In this document: positions 16,544 through 27,000 of the stretch, in pieces
How the letters are laid out: the number at the start of each line of letters is the position of its first letter
How positions within the stretch are numbered: position 1 is the stretch's first letter
Assembly (NCBI RefSeq): GCF_009915765.1
Contig: NZ_JAABLQ010000001.1
Location: 2,480,001 to 2,544,000 of the forward strand
Reading direction: 5' to 3'
DNA: 64,000 bases
Source: Pannonibacter sp. XCT-53
GTDB taxonomy: Bacteria > Pseudomonadota > Alphaproteobacteria > Rhizobiales > Stappiaceae
Translations under genes and position numbers: made by a program
The notes under the pieces: model-generated
The model's database searches: none
Told to the model about the DNA's origin: nothing
What the model saw: the letters and a program-made list of their open reading frames with translations, nothing else

Positions 16544-16746
16544 GATGGTCTGAAACTCCAGGCAAGTCGTTTGGCGGTCGCACCGTGGCAAGCGAAGCCT
16601 GTCGCTGCAAGCGCAATTAAGGGATTTTCCTGATGCGCCACGGCCTTATCCGCATGCAAGACCACGACAGCCGCGGATGCAGCGCGCAGGACTGGCCGGG
16701 ACACACCGACCGGTGCCGCTTCGCCGTTGAAATGCGGCAAGGTCGC

Positions 16747-16776
16747 TTGACAGATGCGGCCCGACCGGCGATTTAT
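16747..16776 (+). promoter_or_regulatory. Promoter of the tRNA-Gly gene
   Basis: A perfect TTGACA (16747-16752), an 18-base spacer and ATTTAT (16771-16776). Transcription would begin only a few bases before the mature tRNA end at 16785, as is usual for stable RNA. Confidence 0.55.
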
Positions 16777-16784
16777 GGGCCTGC

Positions 16785-16858
16785 GCGGGTATGGTGAAAT
16801 GGTATCACAGAAGCTTCCCAAGCTTTTAGCGCGGGTTCGATTCCCGCTACCCGCTCCA
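16785..16858 (+). tRNA. tRNA-Gly (anticodon CCC)
   Basis: A 74-base cloverleaf with encoded CCA. Acceptor GCGGGTA (16785-16791) pairs with TACCCGC (16848-16854), followed by T and CCA. The anticodon loop is TTCCCAA between stems GAAGC and GCTTT, giving CCC, which reads the glycine codon GGG. The T arm is GCGGG-TTCGATT-CCCGC, all five pairs formed, with the conserved TTCGA. No variable-arm extension is present. Confidence 0.96.
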
Positions 16859-17032
16859 GCCTCCCTCATGCCGACCGGCCTCGACCGCCATGCCGTCACG
16901 CGCGCCCTTCGGCGCGCCTGCATGCTTAAGGCTTTGTTGGTCATCATTCCAGTTTGAACGATTGCGGTAAGGCCGGTGCAAGCATGCGCCGGGCAGTGTC
17001 GGCCAACGAGTTCCGGCTGAGGCCTTCCGTTC

Positions 17033-20000
17033 ATGACCACGCTGACCGTAGGACTAACCTCAACCCTGCAGAAGACGCTCGGAAGCGCCGGGGCCTATGC
17101 CTATGCGGTCTATTTCGATGCCTCGGGCACGGCGCAATGGACGCCGCTCGTGGTCAACGGAGCCCTGCAGGCCAGCACCAGCCCCGGTCGGTTCGCGATC
17201 GATCTCCCCTCCCCGCTCGATGGCGGCAAGGTCTATTTCCTGATCCAGAGCCAGGACCCCTCGGCCCCCCAGACCGACCTGACCAAGCTGATCACGCAGC
17301 AGAGCCAGATCAACTGGGGCTCGGCAGCGACATACCAGTACCGCTATGACAGTTTCGAGGTGACGCTGCTCGGATCCTCGGGGGATGCGGGCAACCTGAC
17401 ATCGGTCGAAGGCTTTGGCATTCCGATGCAGATCTCCATCCCGCACGCGGATGGCACGACCGACACCCGGGGCTATGGGGTGAGCGGCACGCAGCTCTTC
17501 AACGCCCTCGACCGGGCCAAGGATCACTCCCTCGTCTACTTCACAGACGGGCCGCTGAAGGGGAGCGTCCGGGGCGCGATCTCGCCGGCGCAGTCGGTGA
17601 TCCAGCCTGCCGGCGACCAGGTTTACAAGGCCAGCGACTGGACCGCCTACATCGACAGCCTGAAGAAGGCCGACACCGGGATCACCGTCACCGGCTTCTT
17701 CAACGGCGCCGAGGACGGGAACGGCATCTATCACGATGCCGGCTTCTTCGGATACACGCTCGACTGGGTGGCAGGAACGAACGGCCAGCCAGGCCATTTC
17801 TGGCTGAGCCCGACCGCCTCGAGCCAGATCAAGGGTCACATCAAGATCTCCGCCGAGGCGCTGGCCGGAAGCATCTATTCGACGCTTGGCTCCGTGGAGA
17901 TCTATGCCTCACGCAGCGACGCAACGCCCTACAAGATCTTCGGCGCGGCAACGGCCGACATGAACACCGGCGCCAACACCCAGTGGGGCGAGGTGCTGAC
18001 GCAGGTCCTGACCGGCTTCACCGCCGGCTACTACGGCACCAGCGGCCAGCCGCTCAATCCCTTCGTGAGCGGCCAGATCGACCTGAACAAGAACTGGAAC
18101 TGGGATCCGACCTACGCCTTCAACCAGAACCTTGCCGGCAAGTCGGCCCTGTTCCATGACGTCTACTCGCAGGTGTTCTTCAATGTCTCGAACTCCTACG
18201 GCTCGGGCTATTCGGACAACCTGATGGATGCCTATGCCCAGGGCGGGCCGCTGATTTCGGTCTCGGACCAGATCAACGGCACCTGGCAGAACGTCAAGAC
18301 GATCAACCTGACCCTCTATGCCGACAGCGAGACACCGGGCGGTTACGTCCAGCCGGAGATCTACAATGTGATCGAGCCCATCGGTCACGTGGACTTCGGC
18401 ACAAAGGCCTTCCTGCCGGGCAGCTATTCACCGGTGGAGTGGGCGGCCGTGAACCCCTGCTCGGTCACGCTCAATTTCTTCAACCAGGACGCCATCCTCA
18501 AGGATGGCACTCCCGTGACCCTGCGGCTCTTCGACGGCGTGGTGAACGGCACGGCCGTGTTCCAGGACCTGTCGCTGAACCCGGCCAGCGGCGGCAGTCT
18601 CTGGCAGAACTGGGCCGTTTCGTTCAATGCCGTCTCCGGCACCTATGTCATCAACGCCGTTGCGAACACGCCGCAGACGGCCGGATCTCTCGTGATCAGC
18701 TCGCTGCCGACGCCCCAGGACGGCGTCGGCTGGTACCAGATCATCATCGGCAGCGGGGCGGCCGCCAAGACGTTCAACCTTTACACCCGGACGGACGGCG
18801 GCCTGTTCCTCAACCCGGCTGTCGACAGCCAGGGCGGGTCGATTGCGGTCGACGGACTGGCCCTCGTCGCGCCGCAGACGTCCACCGGCGCGACGATCCA
18901 GACCTTTGCCCTCGACTTCCTCTACAGTGGCAGCAGCACGCTCAGCCCGGACCTTCTGACCTGGAACACGGATCCGACCCATGTCAGCCAGAAGGCTGCC
19001 GACACGGCGCCCGTGGCCGGCACCCTGTCGGGCGGAACCTTCACGGCCCTCGCCAACCAGACCAATCTCGTCAGCAACACGATCACCACCACCAGCGCGC
19101 TGGAACTCGCCTTCGGCTGGACCGGCACCAACAGCGCGACCGGGACGACAAGCTGGATCTCGAACACCACCAACAAGGTGGCCGCGGGCAATCTGGCCGT
19201 GATCAGCGTCAAGCAGCAGGGCAAGGACGTGCTCGGGCCGCTCACCGCCACCGGCGACATCGACGGCATGTGGCAGACCGGCCAGACGCAGGCCCTGGGC
19301 AATGGCACCTACACGATCCAGATGACCGAACATCTGCACGTGTCGGGCCGCATCGGGGCGGCCGTAAGCCCGGCCAGCAGTGCGCTGACGGTCACAGTCG
19401 ACGTGGACGAGGCCGCCCTCGCCGCCAATGCCGCCGGCAACGGACTGACGCTGGCCACCGGCAATACCCCGGCCCCCGCCGCGAACTGGGTTCGGCTCAC
19501 CGCCCAGTCGGAAAGCGTCCAGTCCGGCGTCGCCGTGCTTGTCTATGCGGTCGACAGCAAGGGCAATCTGGTCGATCAGAGCGGCCGCGCCGGCAGCAGT
19601 GTCACGCTTGCGGACGCGGTCCGGGGCAGCATCGGCGCGGCGACGGATGACGCCGGCAACACGCTTGCCCTGGGAACGCAGACCGTGCTGCTGCGCCAGG
19701 GCGAGGAGCTGCGCTTTGCCAGCCTGAGCGGCAATGACGGGGTAACGCGGCATGCCGGGGCGACCGTGACGCCGGCCGGCAACGGTGGCCTGACCGTGGC
19801 GGTTGCCGGTGTGACGATCAGCGCGGCGACGGACAACACGCTGGGGGCCAATGCCCTCGTTGCCAGCGCCCAGCGGGCCTCGGACCTGCCGCTCCTGCAT
19901 CTCAGCCAGAACCAGGCGGTCAGCCTTGTCCTCACAGGCAGCACCAGCCTGCAGAACACGCTCGGCTTCGTGCGGCTCGACGTGGATCTCGCCGGCAACA

Positions 20001-20356
20001 TCAGCCTGAACGGCATCGGCATCGACAGTGCCGCCGCTTTCCGGGCGGAGGTGGCGAGATCGCTGGATGCCGGCGGAACCTTCACCTTCACCAGTCCCGA
20101 CACCGCCACGCAGACATCCACCTGGACGGTTGCGGGCAAGACCGGGTTCTACGCGCCCGTCCTGAAGGCCGGCACCGGCGAGATCTTCGTCCTCGGCGCC
20201 GCCAACAGCGATGGCCGCGAGCACATCCGCCTGTTCGGCGAGAACACCTTCGGCTTCGAGGATCTGACGGCCGCGCAAGGCGCCGACTTCGACTACAACG
20301 ACCTTGTGGTCGCCCTGTCGGTCTCCGGCCAGTCCTCGACGCAGATCTTTGCCTGA
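17033..20356 (+). CDS. Large extracellular-type protein: GH64-like N-terminal region and C-terminal DUF4114 domain
   Basis: 1107 residues, rich in Thr, Ser, Gly and Ala with few Cys. Residues about 1-430 can be laid along GH64 beta-1,3-glucanases and thaumatin-like folds: GGKVYFLIQ, SQINWGSAATYQYRYDSFEVTL, GIPMQISIPHADGTT, QLFNALDRA, YKIFGAATADMNTG, VLTGFTAGYYG, HDVYSQVFFNVSNSYGSGYSDNLMDAY. I cannot assign the catalytic acids with confidence. A long beta-rich middle follows. The end (about 1040-1100) is DUF4114: EHIRLFGENTFGFEDL then DFDYNDLVVAL. No Sec signal peptide and no RTX nonapeptides are seen; type I secretion is likely for such proteins but unproven. ATG 17033 follows GAGG at 17019-17022. 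It stands alone after tRNA-Gly, convergent with a glycosyltransferase gene. Confidence 0.8.
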   Translation: MTTLTVGLTSTLQKTLGSAGAYAYAVYFDASGTAQWTPLVVNGALQASTSPGRFAIDLPSPLDGGKVYFLIQSQDPSAPQTDLTKLITQQSQINWGSAATYQYRYDSFEVTLLGSSGDAGNLTSVEGFGIPMQISIPHADGTTDTRGYGVSGTQLFNALDRAKDHSLVYFTDGPLKGSVRGAISPAQSVIQPAGDQVYKASDWTAYIDSLKKADTGITVTGFFNGAEDGNGIYHDAGFFGYTLDWVAGTNGQPGHFWLSPTASSQIKGHIKISAEALAGSIYSTLGSVEIYASRSDATPYKIFGAATADMNTGANTQWGEVLTQVLTGFTAGYYGTSGQPLNPFVSGQIDLNKNWNWDPTYAFNQNLAGKSALFHDVYSQVFFNVSNSYGSGYSDNLMDAYAQGGPLISVSDQINGTWQNVKTINLTLYADSETPGGYVQPEIYNVIEPIGHVDFGTKAFLPGSYSPVEWAAVNPCSVTLNFFNQDAILKDGTPVTLRLFDGVVNGTAVFQDLSLNPASGGSLWQNWAVSFNAVSGTYVINAVANTPQTAGSLVISSLPTPQDGVGWYQIIIGSGAAAKTFNLYTRTDGGLFLNPAVDSQGGSIAVDGLALVAPQTSTGATIQTFALDFLYSGSSTLSPDLLTWNTDPTHVSQKAADTAPVAGTLSGGTFTALANQTNLVSNTITTTSALELAFGWTGTNSATGTTSWISNTTNKVAAGNLAVISVKQQGKDVLGPLTATGDIDGMWQTGQTQALGNGTYTIQMTEHLHVSGRIGAAVSPASSALTVTVDVDEAALAANAAGNGLTLATGNTPAPAANWVRLTAQSESVQSGVAVLVYAVDSKGNLVDQSGRAGSSVTLADAVRGSIGAATDDAGNTLALGTQTVLLRQGEELRFASLSGNDGVTRHAGATVTPAGNGGLTVAVAGVTISAATDNTLGANALVASAQRASDLPLLHLSQNQAVSLVLTGSTSLQNTLGFVRLDVDLAGNISLNGIGIDSAAAFRAEVARSLDAGGTFTFTSPDTATQTSTWTVAGKTGFYAPVLKAGTGEIFVLGAANSDGREHIRLFGENTFGFEDLTAAQGADFDYNDLVVALSVSGQSSTQIFA

Positions 20357-20408
20357 GGCGACCGGGGCGGGCGGCAGCCTGTCTCATGGCGCGCGATGGC
20401 AGGTCAGC

Positions 20409-22379
20409 TCAGGTGAGGTCCCGGCGCCCCGGCAGGCTGCGCTGGCGCGCGGTGCCATGTGTCGTCTTGTGCCAGTGATGCGGACGCAGGACGAAATCCC
20501 AGACCGCGCGGTAAAAGGCGAGGCTGGCGCACAGCCAGTAGACCGGGATCCCGACCACATCGACAAGCCTGAGCGGGATGCCCCGGCGCGCGGCCGCCGT
20601 CACGCCGGCAAAGGCGGTTGCGCCATAGCCGACGAGAAAGGTGAGACTGCTCAGGATGACGACCATCTGGGCGGCAATGCCCTCGGTGGGCGGCAGGCCC
20701 CACAGTCCGCAGACATAGCCGACCATCGCCAGCGTGAAGAGCGGATGCACCGCCAGCGTCACCAGGCTGCCGCCGATCAGGAGGCTCATCGGCAGTGTCC
20801 GGGCGAGGCCGGACTGGCGCAGGAACAGGCGCGGGTCGCGCAGGTGCACGAAGCAGGTCTGGAGCCAGCCCTTGTACCAGCGGGCGCGCTGCGCGTACCA
20901 GGCCTTCCAGGTCACCGGAGCTTCCTCGAAGGTGGTGCTGTTGAGGGCGGCGCTGTCGTAGCCGAAACGGGCAAGGCGGATGCCGAGGTCGGCGTCCTCG
21001 GTGACGTTGTAGGGGTCCCAGCCGCCGCAGGCGATCAGCGCCGAGCGGCGGAAATGGTTCGACGTGCCCCCAAGGGGAAAGGCCCAGCCCTCGCTCGTGA
21101 ACCAGGGGATCATCTGGTCGAAGAGCACGGCATATTCCATCGCGAACTGGCGCGTGAAGAAGCTGTCGGTGGCATTGTCGATGGAAAGGCTTGCCTGCAG
21201 GCAGGCGAGGCTTTCGGGCGAGTCCCGGAAGCGGCGGACGGCCTTCTTCAGCTGGTCAGGCTCCGGTCGGTCCTCGGCATCGTAGATGGTCACGAACTCG
21301 CCCTGCGCCGCGGCCAGTCCATAGGCGAGCGCCCGGGGCTTGGTGCGCGGGCGACCATCGGGGACGACCACGACCTCCATCCCGGAATGTAAAAGGCCGC
21401 TGAACGCGGCCTTCGTGTCGTGGTCATCACATTCGACCAGAAACTTGATGTCGAGCCGGTCTCGCGGATAGTCCAGCCCGGCCAGCGCCGCGACCAGTCC
21501 GGGCACGACCGCCGCCTCCCGGTAAAGGGGCACAAGCACCGTGTAGGCCGGCCAGTCCTCGCTTCGCCCGGCCAGCGCCAAATGTCCGGCACGATCGTCA
21601 AGGTCCGGGTCGATCCGGTCGCGCAAGGGCGGAATGGCCGTGTGCAACGCACTGGCAACGCGTCCAAGTCCGGTCGAGATGCAGCTGAGCCCGACCAGCA
21701 GGCTGAACACGAAGGCCTGCAGCTCCAGCGGCAGCATCAGACCACAGCCGAAGCCTAGGCTCAGCATGGAAAGCGCCGAATACTGGCCCGGCGAGACCCG
21801 CTCGCGCGCAGACATCTCCGGAAAGCGCTGCTCCAGCTCGCCGGCAGGCGCCCGCAGCACCGTAAGGGCAACCCGCATCGCCGCCGGCGTGGTGACGCGT
21901 ATGGACGCCCGGAACGCCGGGTGACGGTCAAGCAGCGCGATGAAGTCCGGGACCGCCTCCAGATCCGGAGCGACCACGTAGACGGGCTTCCCCTCCTCGA
22001 TGCCGATGAGCAGGGGGCCGGCCTCGCCGTCGCCGAACTGGAGCACGAGGTCGCCGATCACGAGGGGACGGAACGCGCCGGCCGGCAGGAACGGCACGCC
22101 GGCAGCCTCGGCAACCGCACTGTAATAGGTGTCCGGCGTGATGATCGTCTGCTGCAGGAGATGGTCGGCCGGGCAGCCGCCGTGATAAGCTTGCATGCGA
22201 TAGCCCCAGTCGACCAGGGAAACGGGAAAGCCACGTGACACAAGCACACGCAACTCGACCGGCCAGTCCTCGCGCGGCACCCGATGCTGGGCGGGCAGAA
22301 TGCCCGCGCGTCCATCGGGTACAACAGGCTCAAGTCTGGATGAATTGAATGGCTGTCCTGGCTCCTCACGCATGCGCAT
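20409..22379 (-). CDS. Membrane glycosyltransferase family 2 (processive polysaccharide synthase-like)
   Basis: 656 residues. The N-terminal about 170 residues contain two units that resemble the MshEN/T2SSE_N-type domain (DHLLQQTIITPDTYYSAVAEAAGVPFL and the following about 70 residues), a known companion of some GT2 synthases. Two hydrophobic helices come near residues 195-245, then the GT-A catalytic domain: TVLVPLYREAAVVPGLV, the DAED metal-binding group (about 365), TEDAD (about 461) and QRARWYKGW (about 498), i.e. the D,D,D,QxxRW pattern of cellulose/hyaluronan-type synthases. Several membrane helices follow. No PilZ domain is present. ATG 22379 has GGGAGG six bases upstream; an in-frame start at 22460 lacks one. 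It is divergent from the binding-protein gene, only 59 bases away. Confidence 0.88.
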   Translation of the reverse strand: MRMREEPGQPFNSSRLEPVVPDGRAGILPAQHRVPREDWPVELRVLVSRGFPVSLVDWGYRMQAYHGGCPADHLLQQTIITPDTYYSAVAEAAGVPFLPAGAFRPLVIGDLVLQFGDGEAGPLLIGIEEGKPVYVVAPDLEAVPDFIALLDRHPAFRASIRVTTPAAMRVALTVLRAPAGELEQRFPEMSARERVSPGQYSALSMLSLGFGCGLMLPLELQAFVFSLLVGLSCISTGLGRVASALHTAIPPLRDRIDPDLDDRAGHLALAGRSEDWPAYTVLVPLYREAAVVPGLVAALAGLDYPRDRLDIKFLVECDDHDTKAAFSGLLHSGMEVVVVPDGRPRTKPRALAYGLAAAQGEFVTIYDAEDRPEPDQLKKAVRRFRDSPESLACLQASLSIDNATDSFFTRQFAMEYAVLFDQMIPWFTSEGWAFPLGGTSNHFRRSALIACGGWDPYNVTEDADLGIRLARFGYDSAALNSTTFEEAPVTWKAWYAQRARWYKGWLQTCFVHLRDPRLFLRQSGLARTLPMSLLIGGSLVTLAVHPLFTLAMVGYVCGLWGLPPTEGIAAQMVVILSSLTFLVGYGATAFAGVTAAARRGIPLRLVDVVGIPVYWLCASLAFYRAVWDFVLRPHHWHKTTHGTARQRSLPGRRDLT

Positions 22380-22438
22380 ACCGTGCCTCCCTGACCGGTG
22401 TCGCCCAGTTGCCTGGTGAACGTAACGGAATGTTAACC

Positions 22439-23314
22439 ATGAAGACGCTCGCTCGCGCAATGGTTACATATCTCGTTCTTGCTCTTTCTGCGCTCATAGT
22501 TAATTCCGACGAGGGGCGCGCCCAGACGGCCGACGCGCCGGCGACCGCAGGGGCCACCTCCGTCGTGCCGAACTTCTGGGATCCGCGCAGCCTGATGGAG
22601 CGTCCGGCACAGACGCCGGACCGGATCCAGTTTCTCGCAACCGACGATTTCCCGCCGTTCTCGTTCCGCGACCGCAGCGAACGCCTGACGGGGTTCCACG
22701 TCGATCTGGCGCGAGCGCTCTGCGAGGAACTGCAGAGCTCCTGTAGCCTGCGGGTGAAGGCGTTCGAGGCCCTGCCCGAGGCCCTGGAGGCCGACGAAGG
22801 CGATGCCGTCATCGCCGGTCTGGCCAAGACCGAGGAGCTGGCGCGACGGTTCCGGTTCACCGATGTCTACCTCCGCCTGCCCGGCCGCTTTGTCGTCCGG
22901 TCCGAGGACCGCGGCCGGTTTGACGGCGTGCAGTTCGCCGGCACGGAGGTCTCGGTCGAACGCGGCAGCCGCCACGCGGCCTTTCTCAAGGCGCGCATGC
23001 CCGATGTGAGGCTCAAGGAATATGACAGCGTGTCCGCCGCCCGCGACGCTCTGCGCCGCGGCGAGGTGGCCGCCCATTTCGGCGACGGCCTGACCCTGTC
23101 CTTCTGGCTCGGCGGCGCGCTGTCGGAAGAATGCTGTGCCTTCGTGCCGGGGCCCTGGCTGGACGACCGTTTCTTCGGCGACGGCCTGCGCATCGCCGTG
23201 CGCACTGACGATGCCGTGCTTCTCGAGGCCCTGAACTATGGCCTGCGCCGGCTGCAGGAAAAGGGCATCTACGCGGAACTCTATCGCCGCTACTTCCCCA
23301 CCGGGTTTTTCTGA
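22439..23314 (+). CDS. Periplasmic solute-binding protein (PBP2 / amino-acid type)
   Basis: 291 residues. A signal peptide is clear: Lys/Arg, then MVTYLVLALSALIVNS and a site after GRAQ or nearby. The mature part follows the SBP_bac_3 pattern: IQFLATDDFPPFSFRDRSERLTGFHVDLARALCEEL, then DAVIAGLAKTEELARRFRFTDVYLRLPGRFV, and EALNYGLRRLQEKGIYAELYRRYFP at the end. It would capture an amino acid or related solute in the periplasm. No permease or ATPase gene is next to it, so it may serve a distant ABC system or act as an orphan sensor. ATG 22439 (CGGA nine bases before) was preferred to ATG 22430. Confidence 0.87.
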   Translation: MKTLARAMVTYLVLALSALIVNSDEGRAQTADAPATAGATSVVPNFWDPRSLMERPAQTPDRIQFLATDDFPPFSFRDRSERLTGFHVDLARALCEELQSSCSLRVKAFEALPEALEADEGDAVIAGLAKTEELARRFRFTDVYLRLPGRFVVRSEDRGRFDGVQFAGTEVSVERGSRHAAFLKARMPDVRLKEYDSVSAARDALRRGEVAAHFGDGLTLSFWLGGALSEECCAFVPGPWLDDRFFGDGLRIAVRTDDAVLLEALNYGLRRLQEKGIYAELYRRYFPTGFF

Positions 23315-23400
23315 GCCCGCGGCGCGGGGTGATTGCGGATCGCGGCGAGACGGGATAGGCGAACGGCTGACCCTTGCTGCTGACGGAAGGCCTTCACCGC

Positions 23401-24042
23401 ATGACCGACATTCTCTGGACCCGACCGGCCGACGTGACCCATGCGACGCTGCTGCTCGCCCACGGGGCGGGGGCGGCCATGGATTCGAGCTTCATGACCC
23501 GTCTGGCGGCAGCCCTTGCCGACAGCGGCGTGGCCGTGGCCCGGTTCGAGTTTCCCTACATGGCGGCCCGGCGGACCGGCGGCAAGAAGACGCCGCCGCC
23601 CAAGGCAGACCTGCTGGTCGGCGCGTTCCAGACTGCGGTCCAGCAGGTGAGCGCAGAGGCGGAGGGCACCTTCCTGATCGGCGGCAAGTCCATGGGCGGA
23701 CGGGTGGCGGCGATGCTTGCCGGCAGCGCCTCGCTGCCGGGCCGGGTCAAGGGGGTTGTCTGCGTCGGCTATCCCTTCCACCCGACCGGCAAGGCCGATG
23801 TCTGGCGGCTGGAGCCGCTGGAACAGAGCCGGCGGCCGGTTCTCATCACCCAGGGCGAGCGTGACCCTTTCGGCTCGCAGGCCGAACTGGCGGCGGTGTC
23901 GCTGCCGGAGCATGTCAGCCTGACCTATCTGGAGGACGGCAACCACGACCTTGGCCCGCGCGGCCAGTCGCCGGCCACCTGGGACGGCAACATCCGCGCG
24001 GCGGCCGCCGCAGTGGCGGCCTTCGCCCGGCAGCTCCCCTGA
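23401..24042 (+). CDS. Alpha/beta hydrolase, Tex30/KANL3-like
   Basis: 213 residues. Catalytic triad candidates are visible: nucleophile Ser in IGGKSMGGRVAAML (about residue 100), Asp in TQGERDPFG (about 154), His in LEDGNHDLGP (about 183). The LLLAHGAGAAMDSSFM segment near residue 20 supplies the oxyanion hole. This is the dienelactone-hydrolase-like family often annotated alpha/beta hydrolase or Tex30; natural substrates are unknown. The start was set at ATG 23401; the frame extends to 23374 without family support. The RND permease gene on the other strand ends 13 bases past its stop. Confidence 0.85.
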   Translation: MTDILWTRPADVTHATLLLAHGAGAAMDSSFMTRLAAALADSGVAVARFEFPYMAARRTGGKKTPPPKADLLVGAFQTAVQQVSAEAEGTFLIGGKSMGGRVAAMLAGSASLPGRVKGVVCVGYPFHPTGKADVWRLEPLEQSRRPVLITQGERDPFGSQAELAAVSLPEHVSLTYLEDGNHDLGPRGQSPATWDGNIRAAAAAVAAFARQLP

Positions 24043-24054
24043 CCGACGCCGGCC

Positions 24055-27000
24055 CTATTCGGCCGGCGACAGGTCCCGGCCGGGTCCGTCGGTCGCATGC
24101 GCCGTCCGGGGGTCGGCGTGCGGACGGTGCACCAGCACCCGCACGATGTCCTCGCCGATGATCAGGAGTGCCGGGACGAGGAACAGCACCAGCAGCGTGG
24201 CCGTGCCCAGACCGAACACGATGGTGATCGTGATCGGCAGCAGGAACTGTGCCTGGATGTTGTCCTCGAACAGCAACGGTCCGAGACCGGCGATGGTCGT
24301 GAAGGAGGTCAGGATCACCGCGCGCAAGCGGTCGCAACTGGCCAGAACGGCCGCCTCGCGCTGGCTCATCCCCTCCACCAGCAACTCGTCGAACCGGGCG
24401 ACGAGAATGATCGCGTTGTTCACGAGAATGCCGGACAGCCCCAGAAGCCCGATCAGGCTCATCATGGTGAGCTGATAGTCCATCACGTAATGGCCGATGA
24501 CCGCCCCGACCACGCCGAAGGGGATGATGGTCATCACCACGACCGGCTTGCTGTAGCTGGCGAAGGTCGCGGCGAGGATGACGTAGATCATCGTCAGGGC
24601 CATCACCACGCCGATTGCCAGGTCGCCCATGGCGTTGGCCTGTTCCTCGGCCTTGCCGGCGAACTCGTAGCTGAGCCCGTAGGTGTCGGCGAGGCGCGGC
24701 ATGACCTCCCGCTCCAGATCCGCGATGATCGCCGTGTTGGAGGTGATCTTGGAATCGATGTCGGCGACGACGCTGACAATGGTGCGGCCGTCGCGCCGCT
24801 GGATCACGGAGAAGCCCTGCACGTCGGTGAGCGACACGACTTCCGTCAGCGGCACGAACTCGCCGCTCGGCGCCCGGAGCAACAGGTCGCGCAGCGCGTT
24901 GGTTCCCGCGCCGTCGAAGGACTGGCGGACCCGGACGGTCACCTCCTCGTCCCCGGCGGCAAAGCGCCGGGCAATCGAGCCTTCGACCGCATTGCGGATC
25001 TGGCGGGCCGCCGTCTCCACGGTGAAGCCCAGAGCCCGCCCCCTCGGGGTCAGCTGCAGGCGCAGCTCCGGCTTGCCATAGGGCAGGTCGTCGGTGACGC
25101 CGGAGGTGCCGGGGAAGGCGGAGAGGGCATCCTGCAGCTCGGCCGCCGCCTGCTTGAGGCTGGCGAGCGGGGCGCCGGACAGGCGGATGTCGAGATCGCG
25201 GCCCGGGGGGCCGCCACGGTTCTGGGAGATCGAGAACCGGGCCAGCCCCGCCAGATCCGGCAGCGCGCGCCGCCAGGCCTGGACGATGTCGGGGGTGCGG
25301 ACCTGGCGCTCCTCGGCCAGCGTCAGCTGGACCGAGATCGAGGCGACATTGTCGCCCCGGTTGTTGCCGGCGCGCCCCAGCACGGTATAGCTCGCAACGA
25401 TCAGCGTCTCGCCGCTGTCGCGCGTCAGCTCGCGTTCGGCCGCGTACAGCGCCTGCTCGATGGCCACAAGTCCCTCGAGTGCCTTGCTTTCCGGGATGCC
25501 CGCCTGAAAGAAGACCTGCGCCTGGATGTTCTCTGCCTCGGGCGAGGCGAAGAAGGTGAAGCCGATGCGGCCGCCGCGCATCAGGCCGACGGTCAGGATC
25601 AGGCTGGCAATGGCCAGCGCAACCACGACGTAACGCCAGTTCACGGCCAGATTGACCGTCCAGCGGAACGGCCGGTCGCGGAACCAGTCGAAACCCTGGT
25701 CGAAGCCGCGGCGGAAGCGCGAGGGGCGTTGCAGCGACACCCCGCGTGCCGCCATCGCGCGGCGGCGCAGGCGCAGCAGCAGGGCCTCGAAGGCGAGCGC
25801 GAACAGGAACGCAGCCGCGATCACGAGGCCGGCAAACAGCACGAAGCCGGACCGCTCGAGGAAGGCGCGCATGGGCTCGGCGACCGGATCGAAGACGGGC
25901 GGGACGCCGAGGTCGGGACGGTCGGCCAGGCCGATGACGAAGGCCGCCGGAAGGCCGGCAATCAGCACCACGCGCCACCAGCTCCAGCCGGAGCGCGCAC
26001 GCAGCGAATGGGCAAGATGCCCGGGCAACACGAAGAAGCACTCGAAGAGCGAGGCAATGATGATCGCCGTGACCACGATGGGCATCGACATCATGATCTG
26101 GCCGAGGACATCGCCGACCATCAGGATCGGCAGGAAGGCGGCAATGGTCGTGGTGCCGGAGGCAATGACGGGCCAGAACATGGTCCCGGCACCGTTGATG
26201 GCGGCTTCCTCGGGCGTGTCGCCCATGGCAAGGCGCGTCGCGGTGTGCTCGCCGACGACGATCGCATCGTCGACGATCACCCCCAGCATCATGATCAGCG
26301 CGAAAAGCGAGATCATGTTGATGCTCTCGCCGATCATCCACATCAGGCCGAGCGCCGCCCCGACGGCGACCGGGATGCCGGCGGCGACCCACAGCGCGAT
26401 GCGCCCGTTGAGGAACAGGTAGAGGATCAGGACGACAAGGGCGAGCCCGCCCAGCCCGTTCTCGATCAGCAGGGTGATGCGGCCGGCGACCTGGTCGGCG
26501 CGCACGTCGTATTGCAGCAGTTCCAGCGTCGGCGGCAAGGTCGGGCGGACCTCTTCCAGATAGTCGGTGAGGATCGCCGCTGCCTTCAGCGTGTCCGTGC
26601 CCTCCAGCCGCAACACGCGCAGCTCGATCGCCCGCTGTCCGCGCGACAGGCCCTGGAACTCGCTGTCATCGAAGGACCGGGAGACGGTTGCAATGTCACC
26701 CAGCCTGGTCTTCTCGCCGGTCTCGAAGGCACGCACCTCGATGTTGCCGAGCGCCTCGGGCGACCGGGCCTCCGCCACCGCCCGGATCTGGCGTTCGAGC
26801 GCTCCGTCGAGATTGCCGGCGGGGATGTCCTGCGTGTTGCCGGCAATCCGTTCCGCCACGTCGGCGACCGTGAGGTCGAGCCGTCGCAACTCCCGCTCCG
26901 GGATCTCGACCAGAAACTCCGGCGAGCGAAAGCCGTTGAAATCGATGCGGTCGATGCCGCGCGCCAGCAGGTCGTCCCGGATCTTGCGGGCGTAGACCTT

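Noticed and set aside
18428..20278. 616-codon minus-strand open frame
   Set aside because: Antisense to the GH64-like/DUF4114 gene; no ribosome site and no recognisable domain.
16785..23314. tRNA-associated genomic island
   Set aside because: The large protein, glycosyltransferase and binding protein follow a tRNA gene, but there is no integrase, and I see no second copy of the tRNA 3' end in the window.
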